Notes under the pieces: generated by a model
Database searches by the model: none
Told to the model about the DNA's origin: nothing
What the model saw: the letters and a program-made list of their open reading frames with translations, nothing else
Source of the DNA: Bacteroidota bacterium
GTDB lineage: Bacteria; Bacteroidota; Bacteroidia; NS11-12g; UBA955
Assembly: GCA_025354385.1 (NCBI GenBank)
Contig: JANXMZ010000043.1
Location: 94,912-158,911, forward strand
Direction of reading: 5' to 3'
DNA length: 64,000 nucleotides
Position numbers and translations under genes: made by a program
Shown: positions 20,232 to 29,644 of the stretch, piece by piece
Layout of the letters: the number at the start of each line of letters is the position of its first letter
Numbering within the stretch: position 1 is the stretch's first letter

Positions 20232-20688
20232 TATATTCAATTAAAATTTTTATATTTTCTCCATACATAATCAAATATAACCCTTTTATCCAAGCACTGG
20301 TATACTTTGCTTTAAGTTCTAAAATGTGTTCCATTATCAAGGTTAAACAAGCAGTAAAATCTATTCCTCTATAAAACAATTTATCATTTAAAAAATCACA
20401 TGAACTTATTTTATAAGAATTAACATCATATCCTTTTAAATAGTTACCAACGCTCCGTGAATTTGCAGAGGAATTCCATTTTCGAAAAAACACAGTATCA
20501 CTTCCATTTAGTCCTTTTGCAACATACAAATTACCGAGAGAATCTGTCCCAGAGCAATCGTATTTGTCACTAAAATTACCACCCAATCCGTTTAAGAAAT
20601 TTTGAGCATTTAAACGATAGCTAAAAAAAGTAAAAACCTCTGTAGGTGTTAGCTTCAGAAAATGTTTCTTTTGTATGTTTCGATTCAT
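20224..20688 (-). pseudogene. Internally deleted paralogue of the downstream T9SS cargo
   Basis: 154 residues that look like the two ends of the neighbouring 816-residue protein without its middle. Residues ~27-108 parallel its N-terminus (LNAQNFLNGL ... TDSLGNLYVAK against LHAQAPVKGL ... ADSNGNIYAIT; FLNDKLFYRG against LLKGKLYFTS). Residues ~118-152 parallel its sorting domain (SAWIKGLYLIMYG...IKILIE against LSWAKGIYIIVNAYGKGIKIIVE in spacing). The PNP motif and about 650 residues are missing and the signal peptide is degraded. I infer a decayed tandem duplicate kept in frame. Start 9 bases after the anti-sigma stop; its stop overlaps the next ATG. Confidence 0.65.
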
Positions 20689-20697
20689 GTTTTTATC

Positions 20698-22218
20698 TTA
20701 AAATTTATACCGCAGGCAAATATTGTAATTGGCAATATTTATTTTACTCTTAATGACGCCATAACCGGCATTATAGTTGTATCGATTTTGTTGCCATTGT
20801 GCTTCTAGCCCAAACCACCAGGGGCCACGAATTAGACGACCATATTGCAACCCACCAATTAGTCCCGCATTAATTTTATTTTCATAAAACGTACTTAAAG
20901 GTCTGAATTCTGCATCTTTAAAAGAAAATCCCTCTCCTTTGGCTTTAGTCATGATGGATAAATTGAGCCCTGATGTCAAAATTATTTCACTTTTCTTGTT
21001 AATAGGAATGGTATACCCAAATTTAAGCGGTATATTCACATAATTCAAAGTATTGAGACCATGTATGTGATAGATGACGGGATTTGCCGAGTCATCCACA
21101 TGAAGATACCCTGTAATGGAATTATCTACTCCAGTAAAGGGAATTTCATTGAATTTATAATCAATGTTTACTTGCTGCTGTATTTGTCTGAATTGAATGC
21201 CAGTGTTAAAACTTAAACTAAAATTTTTTAGTAGATACCAGTCAAAATTAAGATTGGCATAAAAAGAACCTGAATTGGAATTGGCTTGGTCAAACAAAGT
21301 ACGTGCATCTTTGTGCACTTTATTACTATTTTCTATACCTGCCACTTTAACATTAACTGGCGAAATACCTGAAGAAAATCCGATGGCAAATTTTTTGCGT
21401 TGTGTTACTTCATTGTCATTGTTTTTACCTTTCGAATTTTTATTTAATGAATCCTTATTAGTAACCGCCACTGAATTATTACCTACACCAGAATTTACAG
21501 AGAGGTCTTGCCCTGTCTTAATATATACGCTGCTATCATTGGAGTTTTTTGCCATTTTGTTAGAAGCAGTTTTAGAAGTTTTAATTTCACTTTGTTGTTG
21601 TGTATTGGTATCTTTCGATTTACCTTGATGTTCAGCATTCTTCTGTTCATTGTCTGTTCCATTATCATTGAATGTAATGATAGGTAAAGGTTGATTTTTA
21701 TTATTGACAGATTCAGGAACATCATACTTTATTATAACAATTGGGATTGGGCCATTACCCAATTCATAAGAAGTGGTATTGCCATTGGATAAGGAATTAG
21801 GCCTTTTATTAGCCAATGGTTTTGGCCCCTTATTGGCTTGCGCTAAAGTTTGGTTGCCATTTTTTGACACAACCGTATTTTTTAATATTGAATCTTGAAC
21901 AGGATTTTGAATTGGGGCGTTTAAAGACGGTTTGGCTGTGGTATCAGCGATGTCAGTTTGGGAATTTACTGACATTTTTGAAGAACCTAAATTTTCTTTA
22001 ACTAACGCGGTGTTATTTTTTCCAAACCAATAGCCAAAAACAAGGGCGATTAAAATGACCCCAAGGGAACTAAAAAACCATGGAAGAAAGCGCCTCCGTT
22101 CCGGCTTTTCTTTGTCTAAAGCCGCGCTCAGCCTATCCCATTGGGCTTCGCGCAAAGGCTCGTTATGTTCTTCGAAGGCCTTTTTAAGCGACTTTCGAAG
22201 ATTACTGTCTTTGTTCAT
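20698..22218 (-). CDS. Putative dual-membrane-spanning anti-sigma factor with outer-membrane beta-barrel
   Basis: 506 residues in three parts. Residues 1-44 are cytoplasmic, basic/acidic and helical, with REAQWDRL as in small Bacteroidota anti-sigma domains. One membrane helix spans about 45-66. A ~205-residue Asn/Lys/Ser/Thr-rich, probably disordered periplasmic linker follows. From ~275 there is a PorT-like eight-strand barrel ending in Phe (ICLRYKF), the usual outer-membrane C-terminal residue. The gene overlaps the ECF sigma stop by 17 bases, the classic sigma/anti-sigma arrangement. Proteins with this architecture, called dual membrane-spanning anti-sigma (Dma) factors, are known in Bacteroides; assignment here is by architecture and context. 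Confidence 0.75.
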   Translation of the reverse strand: MNKDSNLRKSLKKAFEEHNEPLREAQWDRLSAALDKEKPERRRFLPWFFSSLGVILIALVFGYWFGKNNTALVKENLGSSKMSVNSQTDIADTTAKPSLNAPIQNPVQDSILKNTVVSKNGNQTLAQANKGPKPLANKRPNSLSNGNTTSYELGNGPIPIVIIKYDVPESVNNKNQPLPIITFNDNGTDNEQKNAEHQGKSKDTNTQQQSEIKTSKTASNKMAKNSNDSSVYIKTGQDLSVNSGVGNNSVAVTNKDSLNKNSKGKNNDNEVTQRKKFAIGFSSGISPVNVKVAGIENSNKVHKDARTLFDQANSNSGSFYANLNFDWYLLKNFSLSFNTGIQFRQIQQQVNIDYKFNEIPFTGVDNSITGYLHVDDSANPVIYHIHGLNTLNYVNIPLKFGYTIPINKKSEIILTSGLNLSIMTKAKGEGFSFKDAEFRPLSTFYENKINAGLIGGLQYGRLIRGPWWFGLEAQWQQNRYNYNAGYGVIKSKINIANYNICLRYKF

Positions 22219-22753
22219 TCTTGTTTAATTTAGTTTTTAATAGGTCCGTTAAAGCTCTTTTTGCTCTGCTGTATTGCGATCGCGATGCTTCCTCACTAAT
22301 GTTTAACTGAGTGGCAATTTCCTTATGGCTCAACTCATCAATCACAAATAAATTGATAATGATTTGCTGGTTCAATGGCATTTTATGCATCAAATGCATG
22401 GCCACTTCTGCCTCTATGCTCACTTCCTTTTCTATTTCGCTATCCTTTAATTCATAAACTTGGTCGGAGATATGCTCCACCAACAAGGCATTTTTTTGTT
22501 TTCTTAAAAAATCAAGTGCAGTATTCACTCCAATTCGGTTTATCCAGGTTTTAAGACTGCTGTTACCCTGAAAACCGGGCAAATTATGAAACACTTTCAT
22601 TAAACTGTCATGAAATACTTCCTCTGCATCCTCTCTCAAGCCCGTATAACGCATGCACAAGCCCATTAAATTTGGACCGAATTGATCATAAAGCATGCGT
22701 TGTGCATTGGTGTCGCCCTTGATACACGCCCTTATAAGTTCTTTTTCAATCAA
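22202..22753 (-). CDS. ECF-family RNA polymerase sigma factor
   Basis: 183 residues if started at TTG 22753. The frame extends to an ATG at 22888, but those 45 residues are hydrophobic, unlike any sigma N-terminus, and would overlap the divergent gene. Region 2 contains LYDQFGPNLMGLCMRYTG and DAEEVFHDSLMKVFHNLPGFQG (-10 recognition). Region 4 contains NLFVIDELSHKEIATQLNIS and SQYSRAKRAL (helix-turn-helix, -35 recognition). It should be held inactive by the overlapping anti-sigma/barrel protein and released by an envelope signal. Confidence 0.9.
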   Translation of the reverse strand: MIEKELIRACIKGDTNAQRMLYDQFGPNLMGLCMRYTGLREDAEEVFHDSLMKVFHNLPGFQGNSSLKTWINRIGVNTALDFLRKQKNALLVEHISDQVYELKDSEIEKEVSIEAEVAMHLMHKMPLNQQIIINLFVIDELSHKEIATQLNISEEASRSQYSRAKRALTDLLKTKLNKNEQRQ

Positions 22754-22896
22754 CTGGAGACTTTGTTTTATAGGATAGACGCAACTTATCAAAAAAACGT
22801 GACATGTAATTGAAAAAAAAATAAAAGATATTTTTAAGATATTACACAATATTCCATTTTCAATTGCGTTATAACCGTAACCATTCAATAAAACCT

Positions 22897-23130
22897 ATGC
22901 AACAAAATTTTACGCAAAATGACATTCTTCTCTACATTTATAATGAACTTGAATCGGAAAAGGTACCTGCTCTTATAAAAGCTGTAGCTGAAGATAAAGA
23001 ACTCCTCACTTTTTATCAGGAGACTTTAAAGACCATGAATGATTTGGATAATATTAAATTAGATCCAACGCCATCCATCGTTAATATTTTAAACGAAGAA
23101 TCGCGTTCTAGTTCACTTGAAATTCACTAG
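22897..23130 (+). CDS. Small conserved acidic protein divergent from the sigma factor
   Basis: 77 residues from the ATG at 22897 (an upstream in-frame ATG at 22864 would overlap the sigma upstream region). The sequence begins MQQNFTQNDILLYIYNELES and continues with a helical repeat. This resembles a family of short Bacteroidota proteins that look like the zinc-less cytoplasmic part of anti-sigma factors (NDLLxYLYNE...). I do not know an assigned function. Its position, divergent from an ECF sigma gene, makes a regulatory role plausible. Confidence 0.55.
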   Translation: MQQNFTQNDILLYIYNELESEKVPALIKAVAEDKELLTFYQETLKTMNDLDNIKLDPTPSIVNILNEESRSSSLEIH

Positions 23131-23314
23131 TCGCAGACTTAAGTCAGTATTTTTTCAAATAGTTATGGTGCAATTTCATGCTGCACTATAAGGGTTTTGT
23201 TTTTCTCAAAACAATTTTGCCATTATACTGTTTACTTAACAATCATAAAGTTGATTGTCCCTTGATTCTTTACTCAAAATGGCTCTTTCTCTGAGTTATT
23301 TCAATTTCTAAAGC

Positions 23315-23348
23315 TTGTTCAAGCAATATCTCTATTTATGTATCTTTG
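23315..23348 (+). promoter_or_regulatory. Bacteroidota-type promoter of rnr
   Basis: TTG at 23315-23317 (within CTTGTTC) and TATCTTTG at 23341-23348, an exact TAnnTTTG, separated by 23 bases. The rnr ATG follows 12 bases later, so the leader is very short, as is frequent in this phylum. Confidence 0.5.
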
Positions 23349-23360
23349 TAAAAAAATTAA

Positions 23361-25532
23361 ATGAGTCGTAAAAAAATAATTACGGAACTGACGGAAAACA
23401 ACATCATTCAAATTCTAACGGACAACAAAGGGAAAATCCTTAACCACAAACAGATTTTTTCTAAATTAAACGAAGAAAACCAGCCTTTAAATGCGGAAAG
23501 TTTATTGCCAATTCTTTATAAATTGGCTGAAAATGGCAGTATAGAAAAAAGAGATTCCTATAAATTTTATAAACTCATGGCCCCTAAAGTATTACAGGGT
23601 ACCATCGATATTTCAAAAAGTGGCAGGGTATTTTTAAGAGTTGAAGACAAGGAAGAAGACTATCAGGTAGAATTCTCTTCCATTAAATTATTGCCTTTCG
23701 ATTACGTTGAAGTGGAAATTGTAAAGCAGGGCAACAAAAACCCCAAAGCCAATGTGCTAAAGCTACTTAAGCATTCCGACAAAACATATACTGGCATTTT
23801 GGTTCATAAAAATAATCAATGGTATATAGAACCAGACAATGTGCGCTTTCAGATGCCATTCATGACCCGTCCATTGGATTTTTTTAAGCCCGGTTACAAG
23901 GTGGCTTTTAATATCCTGGAGTGGCGCAACGAGAGCAAATTACCGAAAGCAAGTGTGAGTGAGTTGCTTGGCAAACCAGGCGAACATAAAACCGAAATGC
24001 ACTCCATCTTAACCGAGTTTGGCTTGCCTGAGGCTTTCGATGCCGAAGTTCAGAAATTTTCGGACGGTATTTCAGAAACTATTACAGCCAAAGATATAGA
24101 AGGACGAGAAGACTTTAGAAAGGTACTTACTTTTACCATAGATCCAGAAACTGCCAAAGATTTTGACGATGCTATCTCCTACCAAACCCTTACCAATGGC
24201 AACTTTGAAGTAGGTGTTCACATTGCAGATGTTAGTCATTATGTAAAACCAGGCACCATACTCGACCAAGAAGCCTTAAAGCGCGCCACCTCGGTGTATT
24301 TAGTAGACAGGGTAGTGCCAATGTTACCGTTTAAATTATCGGATGTTATTTGTTCATTGGTGCCGCATCAAGACCGTTTGACCTTTTCGGCAATATTTGA
24401 AATTACACCTAGCTTCGCCATTGATAAAATCCGTTTTGCAAAAACCATTATCTATTCAGATAAAAGATTCAGTTACGAAGAAGCTCAAAAAATATTAGAT
24501 GATGGCGAAGGCATGCATTACAAAGAATTACTGCATTTAAACACTTTTGCTAAATTTCTTGCCAAACGCAGATTCGAGAATGGTGCCATTAATTTTGAGT
24601 CCAACGAATTTAAGTTTGTGTTGGATGAAAATTTCAAACCGGTAACCATGCAGTTAAAATTAAGGCAAGATACCAATAAACTGATTGAGGAACTGATGCT
24701 TTTGGCGAATAAATCTGTGGCTGAGTTTGTTGAAAAAATGAAGCCAAAAAAACCCTTTATTTTTAGAACGCACGATGAACCCTCCGACACCAAGTTGCAA
24801 GATTTAAAAAGATTTGTTGCCAAATTTGGATACACCTTGAACATTGACAATGAGAAATCATTGCGAAAATCCATGAATGAAATTTCAGCTGCTGTAGAAG
24901 GCAAACCCGAGCAGGATGTGGTTAGAACCATGTGTATACGCAGTATGGCCAAGGCTGTATATACCCCTAATAAACCTAGTCATTTTGGGTTAGACTTTTT
25001 ATATTATTCTCATTTTACTTCGCCCATCAGAAGATACCCAGATGTGATTGCGCACCGATTATTGTATGGTTATTTGCATAATCAAACCATGGAGCAAATA
25101 TGCAATTGGAATATGAGTCAGTTGGATGCTGCCTGCAAACAAAGTTCTAAAATGGAGCAACAGGCTAGTGATGCGGAACGCGCCTCTATTAAATATAAAC
25201 AAGCTGAGTGGATGGAATCTAAAATTGGTCAGCAGTTCGAAGGTGTTATCAGTGGTTTAACCGATTGGGGTATGTTTGTTGAAATAAAAGAATACAAATG
25301 CGAAGGCCTTATTCGTTTAAATACTATCAGCGACGACCATTACACTTATGATGCCCATTTAATGGTAATAATGGGTTCTAGGTTTTTCAAACAATTTAAA
25401 ATGGGAGATGTTGTACAAGTAATTGTGGCGGCTTCGAACAAAATCAGTCGCACCATTGATTTAAAATTAGTTTCCAACGAAAGGCCAACACGACATCAAA
25501 AAAATGACAGAGCAACCAAAAGAAGACGATAG
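23361..25532 (+). CDS. rnr: Ribonuclease R
   Basis: 723 residues. Order: an N-terminal winged-helix-like region (1-75), cold-shock OB domains (about 76-220), the RNB exonuclease domain with metal-binding aspartates in DPETAKDFDDA (Asp261, 267, 269, 270), and a C-terminal S1 domain (GVISGLTDWGMFVEIK) followed by a basic tail ending KRRR. It degrades structured RNA 3' to 5' in the cytoplasm. The length is typical of the family in Bacteroidota. Its last 29 bases overlap the polyprenyl synthase gene in another frame. Confidence 0.95.
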   Translation: MSRKKIITELTENNIIQILTDNKGKILNHKQIFSKLNEENQPLNAESLLPILYKLAENGSIEKRDSYKFYKLMAPKVLQGTIDISKSGRVFLRVEDKEEDYQVEFSSIKLLPFDYVEVEIVKQGNKNPKANVLKLLKHSDKTYTGILVHKNNQWYIEPDNVRFQMPFMTRPLDFFKPGYKVAFNILEWRNESKLPKASVSELLGKPGEHKTEMHSILTEFGLPEAFDAEVQKFSDGISETITAKDIEGREDFRKVLTFTIDPETAKDFDDAISYQTLTNGNFEVGVHIADVSHYVKPGTILDQEALKRATSVYLVDRVVPMLPFKLSDVICSLVPHQDRLTFSAIFEITPSFAIDKIRFAKTIIYSDKRFSYEEAQKILDDGEGMHYKELLHLNTFAKFLAKRRFENGAINFESNEFKFVLDENFKPVTMQLKLRQDTNKLIEELMLLANKSVAEFVEKMKPKKPFIFRTHDEPSDTKLQDLKRFVAKFGYTLNIDNEKSLRKSMNEISAAVEGKPEQDVVRTMCIRSMAKAVYTPNKPSHFGLDFLYYSHFTSPIRRYPDVIAHRLLYGYLHNQTMEQICNWNMSQLDAACKQSSKMEQQASDAERASIKYKQAEWMESKIGQQFEGVISGLTDWGMFVEIKEYKCEGLIRLNTISDDHYTYDAHLMVIMGSRFFKQFKMGDVVQVIVAASNKISRTIDLKLVSNERPTRHQKNDRATKRRR

Positions 25533-26481
25533 TTTTGAGTTTTACCTAAGGCAAAATACCTTTGAAGGTATGCCGCAAACCCTTTACGCTCCTATGAATT
25601 ATATCATGCAATTGGGAGGTAAACGCATGCGTCCTCAATTATTGTTGATGGCATTTGAAAGTATCAATGGGAAAATAAATGAAGATGCCTTTAAGCTTGC
25701 TTTGGCTATTGAAACATTTCATAACTTTAGTCTGGTGCACGATGATATCATGGATCATGCTACCTTAAGAAGAGGGAAGCAGACGGTACACGAGAAATGG
25801 AATAACGCTACCGCAATTTTGGCTGGCGATAATTTATTAACCAAATGCTATGCTTTGATACTGGACACTCAGGTACCTAACAAAGAGCAAATCTTGAAAA
25901 TATTTACAGATACAGCCACTCAGGTTTGTGAAGGACAGCAAATGGACATGGATTTACCCCTTCAAAAAGTGGTTAATGAATCGGATTACCTGCAAATGAT
26001 TACCTATAAAACAGCTGTTTTGCCCGCAGCAGCTTTGCAAATTGGAGCATTGGCCAACAATTCAGATGACACCATTTCAAAGGCTTTTTATGAATACGGA
26101 TTAAATTTGGGTATGGCCTTTCAATTGCAAGATGATTATTTGGATACCTTTGGCACCACCGCAGCCCTTGGCAAGCAGGTAGGTGGCGATATTTTAGAAA
26201 ATAAAAAGACCATTTTGTACTTACATGCACAACAGCACTTGGATACCGAAAATAAAAACATTCTTCAAAATTGGTTCACACAAAAGGTGCATGACAATAA
26301 GGTGAAAATAGAGGCTGTAAAAAATCTTTACAAACTTGCAGGAAGCGATATTTATTTATTGCAACTAAAAACAAAATATGAAACGCTAGCGCTAAAGAAG
26401 CTTGAAGAAGCTTGCACCAATGACGGTTCCAAAGCACAATTTATACAATTATTTGAATTGATTAAAGACCGGATTAACTAA
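25504..26481 (+). CDS. Trans-isoprenyl diphosphate synthase
   Basis: 325 residues. It carries both aspartate-rich motifs, DDIMD (80-84) and DDYLD (210-214), plus GGKRMRP for substrate binding. It condenses isopentenyl diphosphate onto an allylic diphosphate. The residue five before the first motif is Phe75, which in this family usually limits chain length, suggesting a C15-C20 product rather than a long quinone side chain; this is inference only. It overlaps the end of rnr, implying translational coupling, and ends before a bidirectional terminator. Confidence 0.9.
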   Translation: MTEQPKEDDSFEFYLRQNTFEGMPQTLYAPMNYIMQLGGKRMRPQLLLMAFESINGKINEDAFKLALAIETFHNFSLVHDDIMDHATLRRGKQTVHEKWNNATAILAGDNLLTKCYALILDTQVPNKEQILKIFTDTATQVCEGQQMDMDLPLQKVVNESDYLQMITYKTAVLPAAALQIGALANNSDDTISKAFYEYGLNLGMAFQLQDDYLDTFGTTAALGKQVGGDILENKKTILYLHAQQHLDTENKNILQNWFTQKVHDNKVKIEAVKNLYKLAGSDIYLLQLKTKYETLALKKLEEACTNDGSKAQFIQLFELIKDRIN

Positions 26482-26535
26482 ATTTTTTCGCATTTAGTTT
26501 CGTGTATCTTTAGCCCACTAAATTTTGGTATATAA

Positions 26536-26567
26536 AAAAAACTCCGACCATTGGCCGGAGCTTTTTT
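26536..26567. terminator. Bidirectional Rho-independent terminator
   Basis: Stem CTCCG-x-CC / GG-x-CGGAG (26542-26560) with an ATT loop, preceded by a run of A and followed by six T. It lies between the convergent polyprenyl synthase and lipoprotein genes and can serve both. Confidence 0.85.
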
Positions 26568-26583
26568 AATATCTTATTGTAGA

Positions 26584-27624
26584 TTAATTCAGGTTAACTT
26601 TAATTAATTTGTAATCACTAGTAAGGTTATCATAACCGTAAAGCCAAACATCAACTCCATTGGTGGATAATACGTATGGGGAGAAATTTGCTTTTCCTTG
26701 ATAAACAGAAAGCACCTGATAGCTTGGAGAAATTTTAACTCTCACGATACAATCGTTTCTTAATGCAAGAAATTCATCATTTTTGTAGTAAAGTACATTG
26801 TAAATACCGGTTGAATTGAAGTCGAACAATTGATTAAAGGTAGATCCCTCAGTACCAGAATACATGCTTCCATTGCTCACGAAGGCATATATAACTCCAG
26901 AATTCGGATTGGCGGAAATAGTGTTTGTGTAGTTAAGTTGATTAGTGGAAATTGTGGAACCCCCAGTTAAACCCGTTGTTTTCCATAAAAAATTGTTATT
27001 GTTAAACCCATAATAGATCAACGGAGATTTGAAATATGTCGACGCATTTATTGCAATCGAACCACTATCAGTGTATTGTTGTGAAACAGTATTGTATTTG
27101 TATACGTAGTAAGCAGAGCCATTATAACCAGTTGGATAAATATTATCCCCATCAATTCCGAAAGGTTTTAAATAAGAAGAATTCATTGCGCGAGGTGGTG
27201 TCAAAGTTTTTGCATAAGTGAAACTGCCCATCCAATTATCTGGTGTGAAACTAGGATTGGTTACTTTGGTAAATGTTGAATAATTGCTTGGGGTATTGTA
27301 TAAAGTTAAAGTATCATTAGATACGGTATAATTATATAGATAGTAGTAAAAATTCACCTGATTCTCTGTTGCTTTGTAGGCATAAGCTTGTCTACTTTTG
27401 AAGCCATCTTTCTCTAAAGTTAGCAAATAAGCGTAGTTTTTTCCATCGTTAGGGAAAACATAATATGTAGTGGTGGTAACGCTAGGATTCGTATTTACAA
27501 CTTGCCAAGTACCGTATAATTTTGGTTGTGGTGGATTGTATTCCTCTTTTATTGTGGTTTCTTTCTTACAAGAGGCTATCAGGAGGATAACTGATAAACT
27601 GAAGATTAATTTTATTTTATTCAT
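26584..27624 (-). CDS. Lipoprotein of unknown function
   Basis: 346 residues from ATG 27624; the longer frame to 27663 is rejected because the lipoprotein signal starts at 27624 (MNKIKLIFS and lipobox LIASC). The first ~125 residues (YGTWQVVNT ... NYAYLLTLEKDG) look like a lipocalin-like calycin domain of the kind common in Bacteroidota lipoproteins. The rest is rich in Tyr, Asn and Gly with propeller-like short repeats (YNGSAYYVYKYN, DNLTSDYKLIKV). No catalytic motif is visible. It is monocistronic. Confidence 0.65.
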   Translation of the reverse strand: MNKIKLIFSLSVILLIASCKKETTIKEEYNPPQPKLYGTWQVVNTNPSVTTTTYYVFPNDGKNYAYLLTLEKDGFKSRQAYAYKATENQVNFYYYLYNYTVSNDTLTLYNTPSNYSTFTKVTNPSFTPDNWMGSFTYAKTLTPPRAMNSSYLKPFGIDGDNIYPTGYNGSAYYVYKYNTVSQQYTDSGSIAINASTYFKSPLIYYGFNNNNFLWKTTGLTGGSTISTNQLNYTNTISANPNSGVIYAFVSNGSMYSGTEGSTFNQLFDFNSTGIYNVLYYKNDEFLALRNDCIVRVKISPSYQVLSVYQGKANFSPYVLSTNGVDVWLYGYDNLTSDYKLIKVNLN

Positions 27625-27740
27625 TTCGTGTAAATTTTTACAAAAATAAATGTAAATCAGCACTTAAGCAAATGTTCATAAATTAAGCAAGTCTGTAAAT
27701 AACAGATAGTATTTTGACGCTATTTTCGCCTTTTGAGTTT

Positions 27741-29630
27741 ATGGCATTACAAGACACTAGTTATACAGATGATAGTATTCGGTCGTTAGACTGGAAAGAA
27801 CACATACGCATGCGTCCCGGCATGTACATTGGAAAACTTGGAGACGGAGCCTCAGCAGATGATGGCATTTATGTACTTGTAAAGGAAATTGTGGACAATA
27901 GTATCGATGAGCACATGATGGGACATGGCAAACGCATTGATATTACTATTTCCGACAATAAAGTAATTGTTAGAGATTATGGTCGTGGTATTCCATTGGG
28001 TAAAGTGATAGATTGTGTTAGTAAAATTAATACTGGTGGCAAATACGATTCTGGGGCTTTTCAAAAATCTGTTGGTTTGAATGGAGTCGGTACAAAAGCG
28101 GTGAACGCCCTCTCCTCTTATTTCTGTGTGCAATCTTTTAGAGATGGCAAAACCAAAAAAGTAGAATTCAGTAAAGGTGAAATTACCAAAGACCATAAAG
28201 AAACAACCAGCACCGACAAAGATGGAACCCTTATGATTTTTGAACCCGATAATACCATCTTTAAAAACTATCGGTATATTCCTGAGTTTTTAACAGAGCA
28301 AGTTTGGAATTACGCATTCTTAAATTCAGGATTAACCATCAATTTCAATGGCCAAAATTATTTATCAAAAAACGGTTTAAAAGATTTATTAGAACACAAG
28401 GCAGATGTAGAGAATATCCTCTATCCTATCATGCATTTTCGCGAAGAGGATTTTGAAGTTGCCCTCACCCATGGTCAACAATACGGTGAAGAATATTACT
28501 CTTTTGTAAACGGGCAATACACCACACAAGGTGGCACTCACCTTGGGGCGTTTAAAGAAGCGGTTGTGAAAACATTAAGAGAATTTTATAAAAAAGATTT
28601 TGATGCTTCTGATGTTAGAACCTCCATCACCGCAGCTATTGCTGTGAGGGTTCAGGAACCTGTATTTGAATCGCAAACTAAAACCAAGTTAGGCAGTACC
28701 GAAATTGCACCTGGTGGTCAAGGCATGCGCTCATTTGTAAGCGAAAACCTCATGAAGGTTCTTGATAATTACCTGCACAAAAACCCTACCACTGCAGATG
28801 CTTTATTAAAGAAAATATTGCAGAATGAACGTGAACGAAAAGACATGGCAGGTGTTAGAAAATTGGCACAACAACGCGCTAAGAAAGCCAATCTTCACAA
28901 TAAAAAATTAAGAGATTGTCGCATACATTTAACTGATACCAGAGATGAGAAATTTGATACCACTATTTTTATTACCGAGGGTGACAGTGCTAGTGGAAGC
29001 ATAACCAAGAGTAGGAATGTTGAGCTGCAAGCGGTATTCAGCCTTAGAGGAAAACCATTGAATTGCTATGGTTTGAAAAAAAAAGTGGTTTACGAAAACG
29101 AAGAATTTAATTTATTGCAGCATGCTTTAGACATAGAGGAAGGATTGGATAATTTGCGTTTTAATAAAGTAGTAGTGGCTACCGATGCCGATGTAGATGG
29201 CATGCATATTCGCTTATTATTGCTTACATTCTTCTTGCAATTTTTTCCCGATTTGGTAAGAAACGGCCACGTGTATATTTTGCAAACGCCACTTTTCCGC
29301 GTTCGCAACAAGAAAGAAACCATCTATTGTTATAGCGATGAAGAGCGTCAACGTGCCATTGCAAAATTAGGTCATAAGCCAGAGATTACCCGTTTTAAAG
29401 GTTTGGGTGAAATTTCACCGGGTGAGTTTGAAGCCTTTATTGGTGAGAACATGCGCCTAGAACCCATTATACTGAATAAAGAAACCAGTATAGAAAAAAT
29501 ATTGAAATATTACATGGGTAAGAACACCCCTGAAAGGCAGGAATTTATTATCGACAATCTTTATATCGAGAAGGATATTACCACAGAAGAAAAAATAGTG
29601 GAGCTTGAAGAGGAAGAAGAAGCCGCCTAG
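27741..29630 (+). CDS. parE: DNA topoisomerase IV subunit B
   Basis: 629 residues from ATG 27741 (nine upstream codons begin with TTG and are not needed). GHKL ATPase: Glu49 and Asn53 in [16 protein letters not shown], and [14 protein letters not shown]. Transducer domain follows, then Toprim with EGDSASGS (Glu413) and DADVDGMHI. It supplies ATP-driven strand passage for decatenation together with ParC, encoded 1.6 kb downstream in the same direction. The C-terminus is unusually acidic (a run of glutamates). Confidence 0.95.
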   Translation: MALQDTSYTDDSIRSLDWKEHIRMRPGMYIGKLGDGASADDGIYVLVKEIVDNSIDEHMMGHGKRIDITISDNKVIVRDYGRGIPLGKVIDCVSKINTGGKYDSGAFQKSVGLNGVGTKAVNALSSYFCVQSFRDGKTKKVEFSKGEITKDHKETTSTDKDGTLMIFEPDNTIFKNYRYIPEFLTEQVWNYAFLNSGLTINFNGQNYLSKNGLKDLLEHKADVENILYPIMHFREEDFEVALTHGQQYGEEYYSFVNGQYTTQGGTHLGAFKEAVVKTLREFYKKDFDASDVRTSITAAIAVRVQEPVFESQTKTKLGSTEIAPGGQGMRSFVSENLMKVLDNYLHKNPTTADALLKKILQNERERKDMAGVRKLAQQRAKKANLHNKKLRDCRIHLTDTRDEKFDTTIFITEGDSASGSITKSRNVELQAVFSLRGKPLNCYGLKKKVVYENEEFNLLQHALDIEEGLDNLRFNKVVVATDADVDGMHIRLLLLTFFLQFFPDLVRNGHVYILQTPLFRVRNKKETIYCYSDEERQRAIAKLGHKPEITRFKGLGEISPGEFEAFIGENMRLEPIILNKETSIEKILKYYMGKNTPERQEFIIDNLYIEKDITTEEKIVELEEEEEAA

Positions 29631-29644
29631 ATTTTTTCATTAAC

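Noticed and set aside
21275..21628. 117-codon forward frame
   Set aside because: Entirely antisense to the anti-sigma/barrel gene; composition follows from that gene's Asn/Lys/Ser-rich linker.
20698..22218. Simple PorT-like outer-membrane protein of T9SS
   Set aside because: The barrel resembles PorT, but the cytoplasmic start, inner-membrane helix, long linker and overlap with a sigma gene fit an anti-sigma fusion better.
22754..22888. 45-residue N-terminal extension of the ECF sigma factor
   Set aside because: Hydrophobic and unlike sigma region 2; would overlap the divergent gene's promoter area. The TTG at 22753 gives a normal-length sigma factor.
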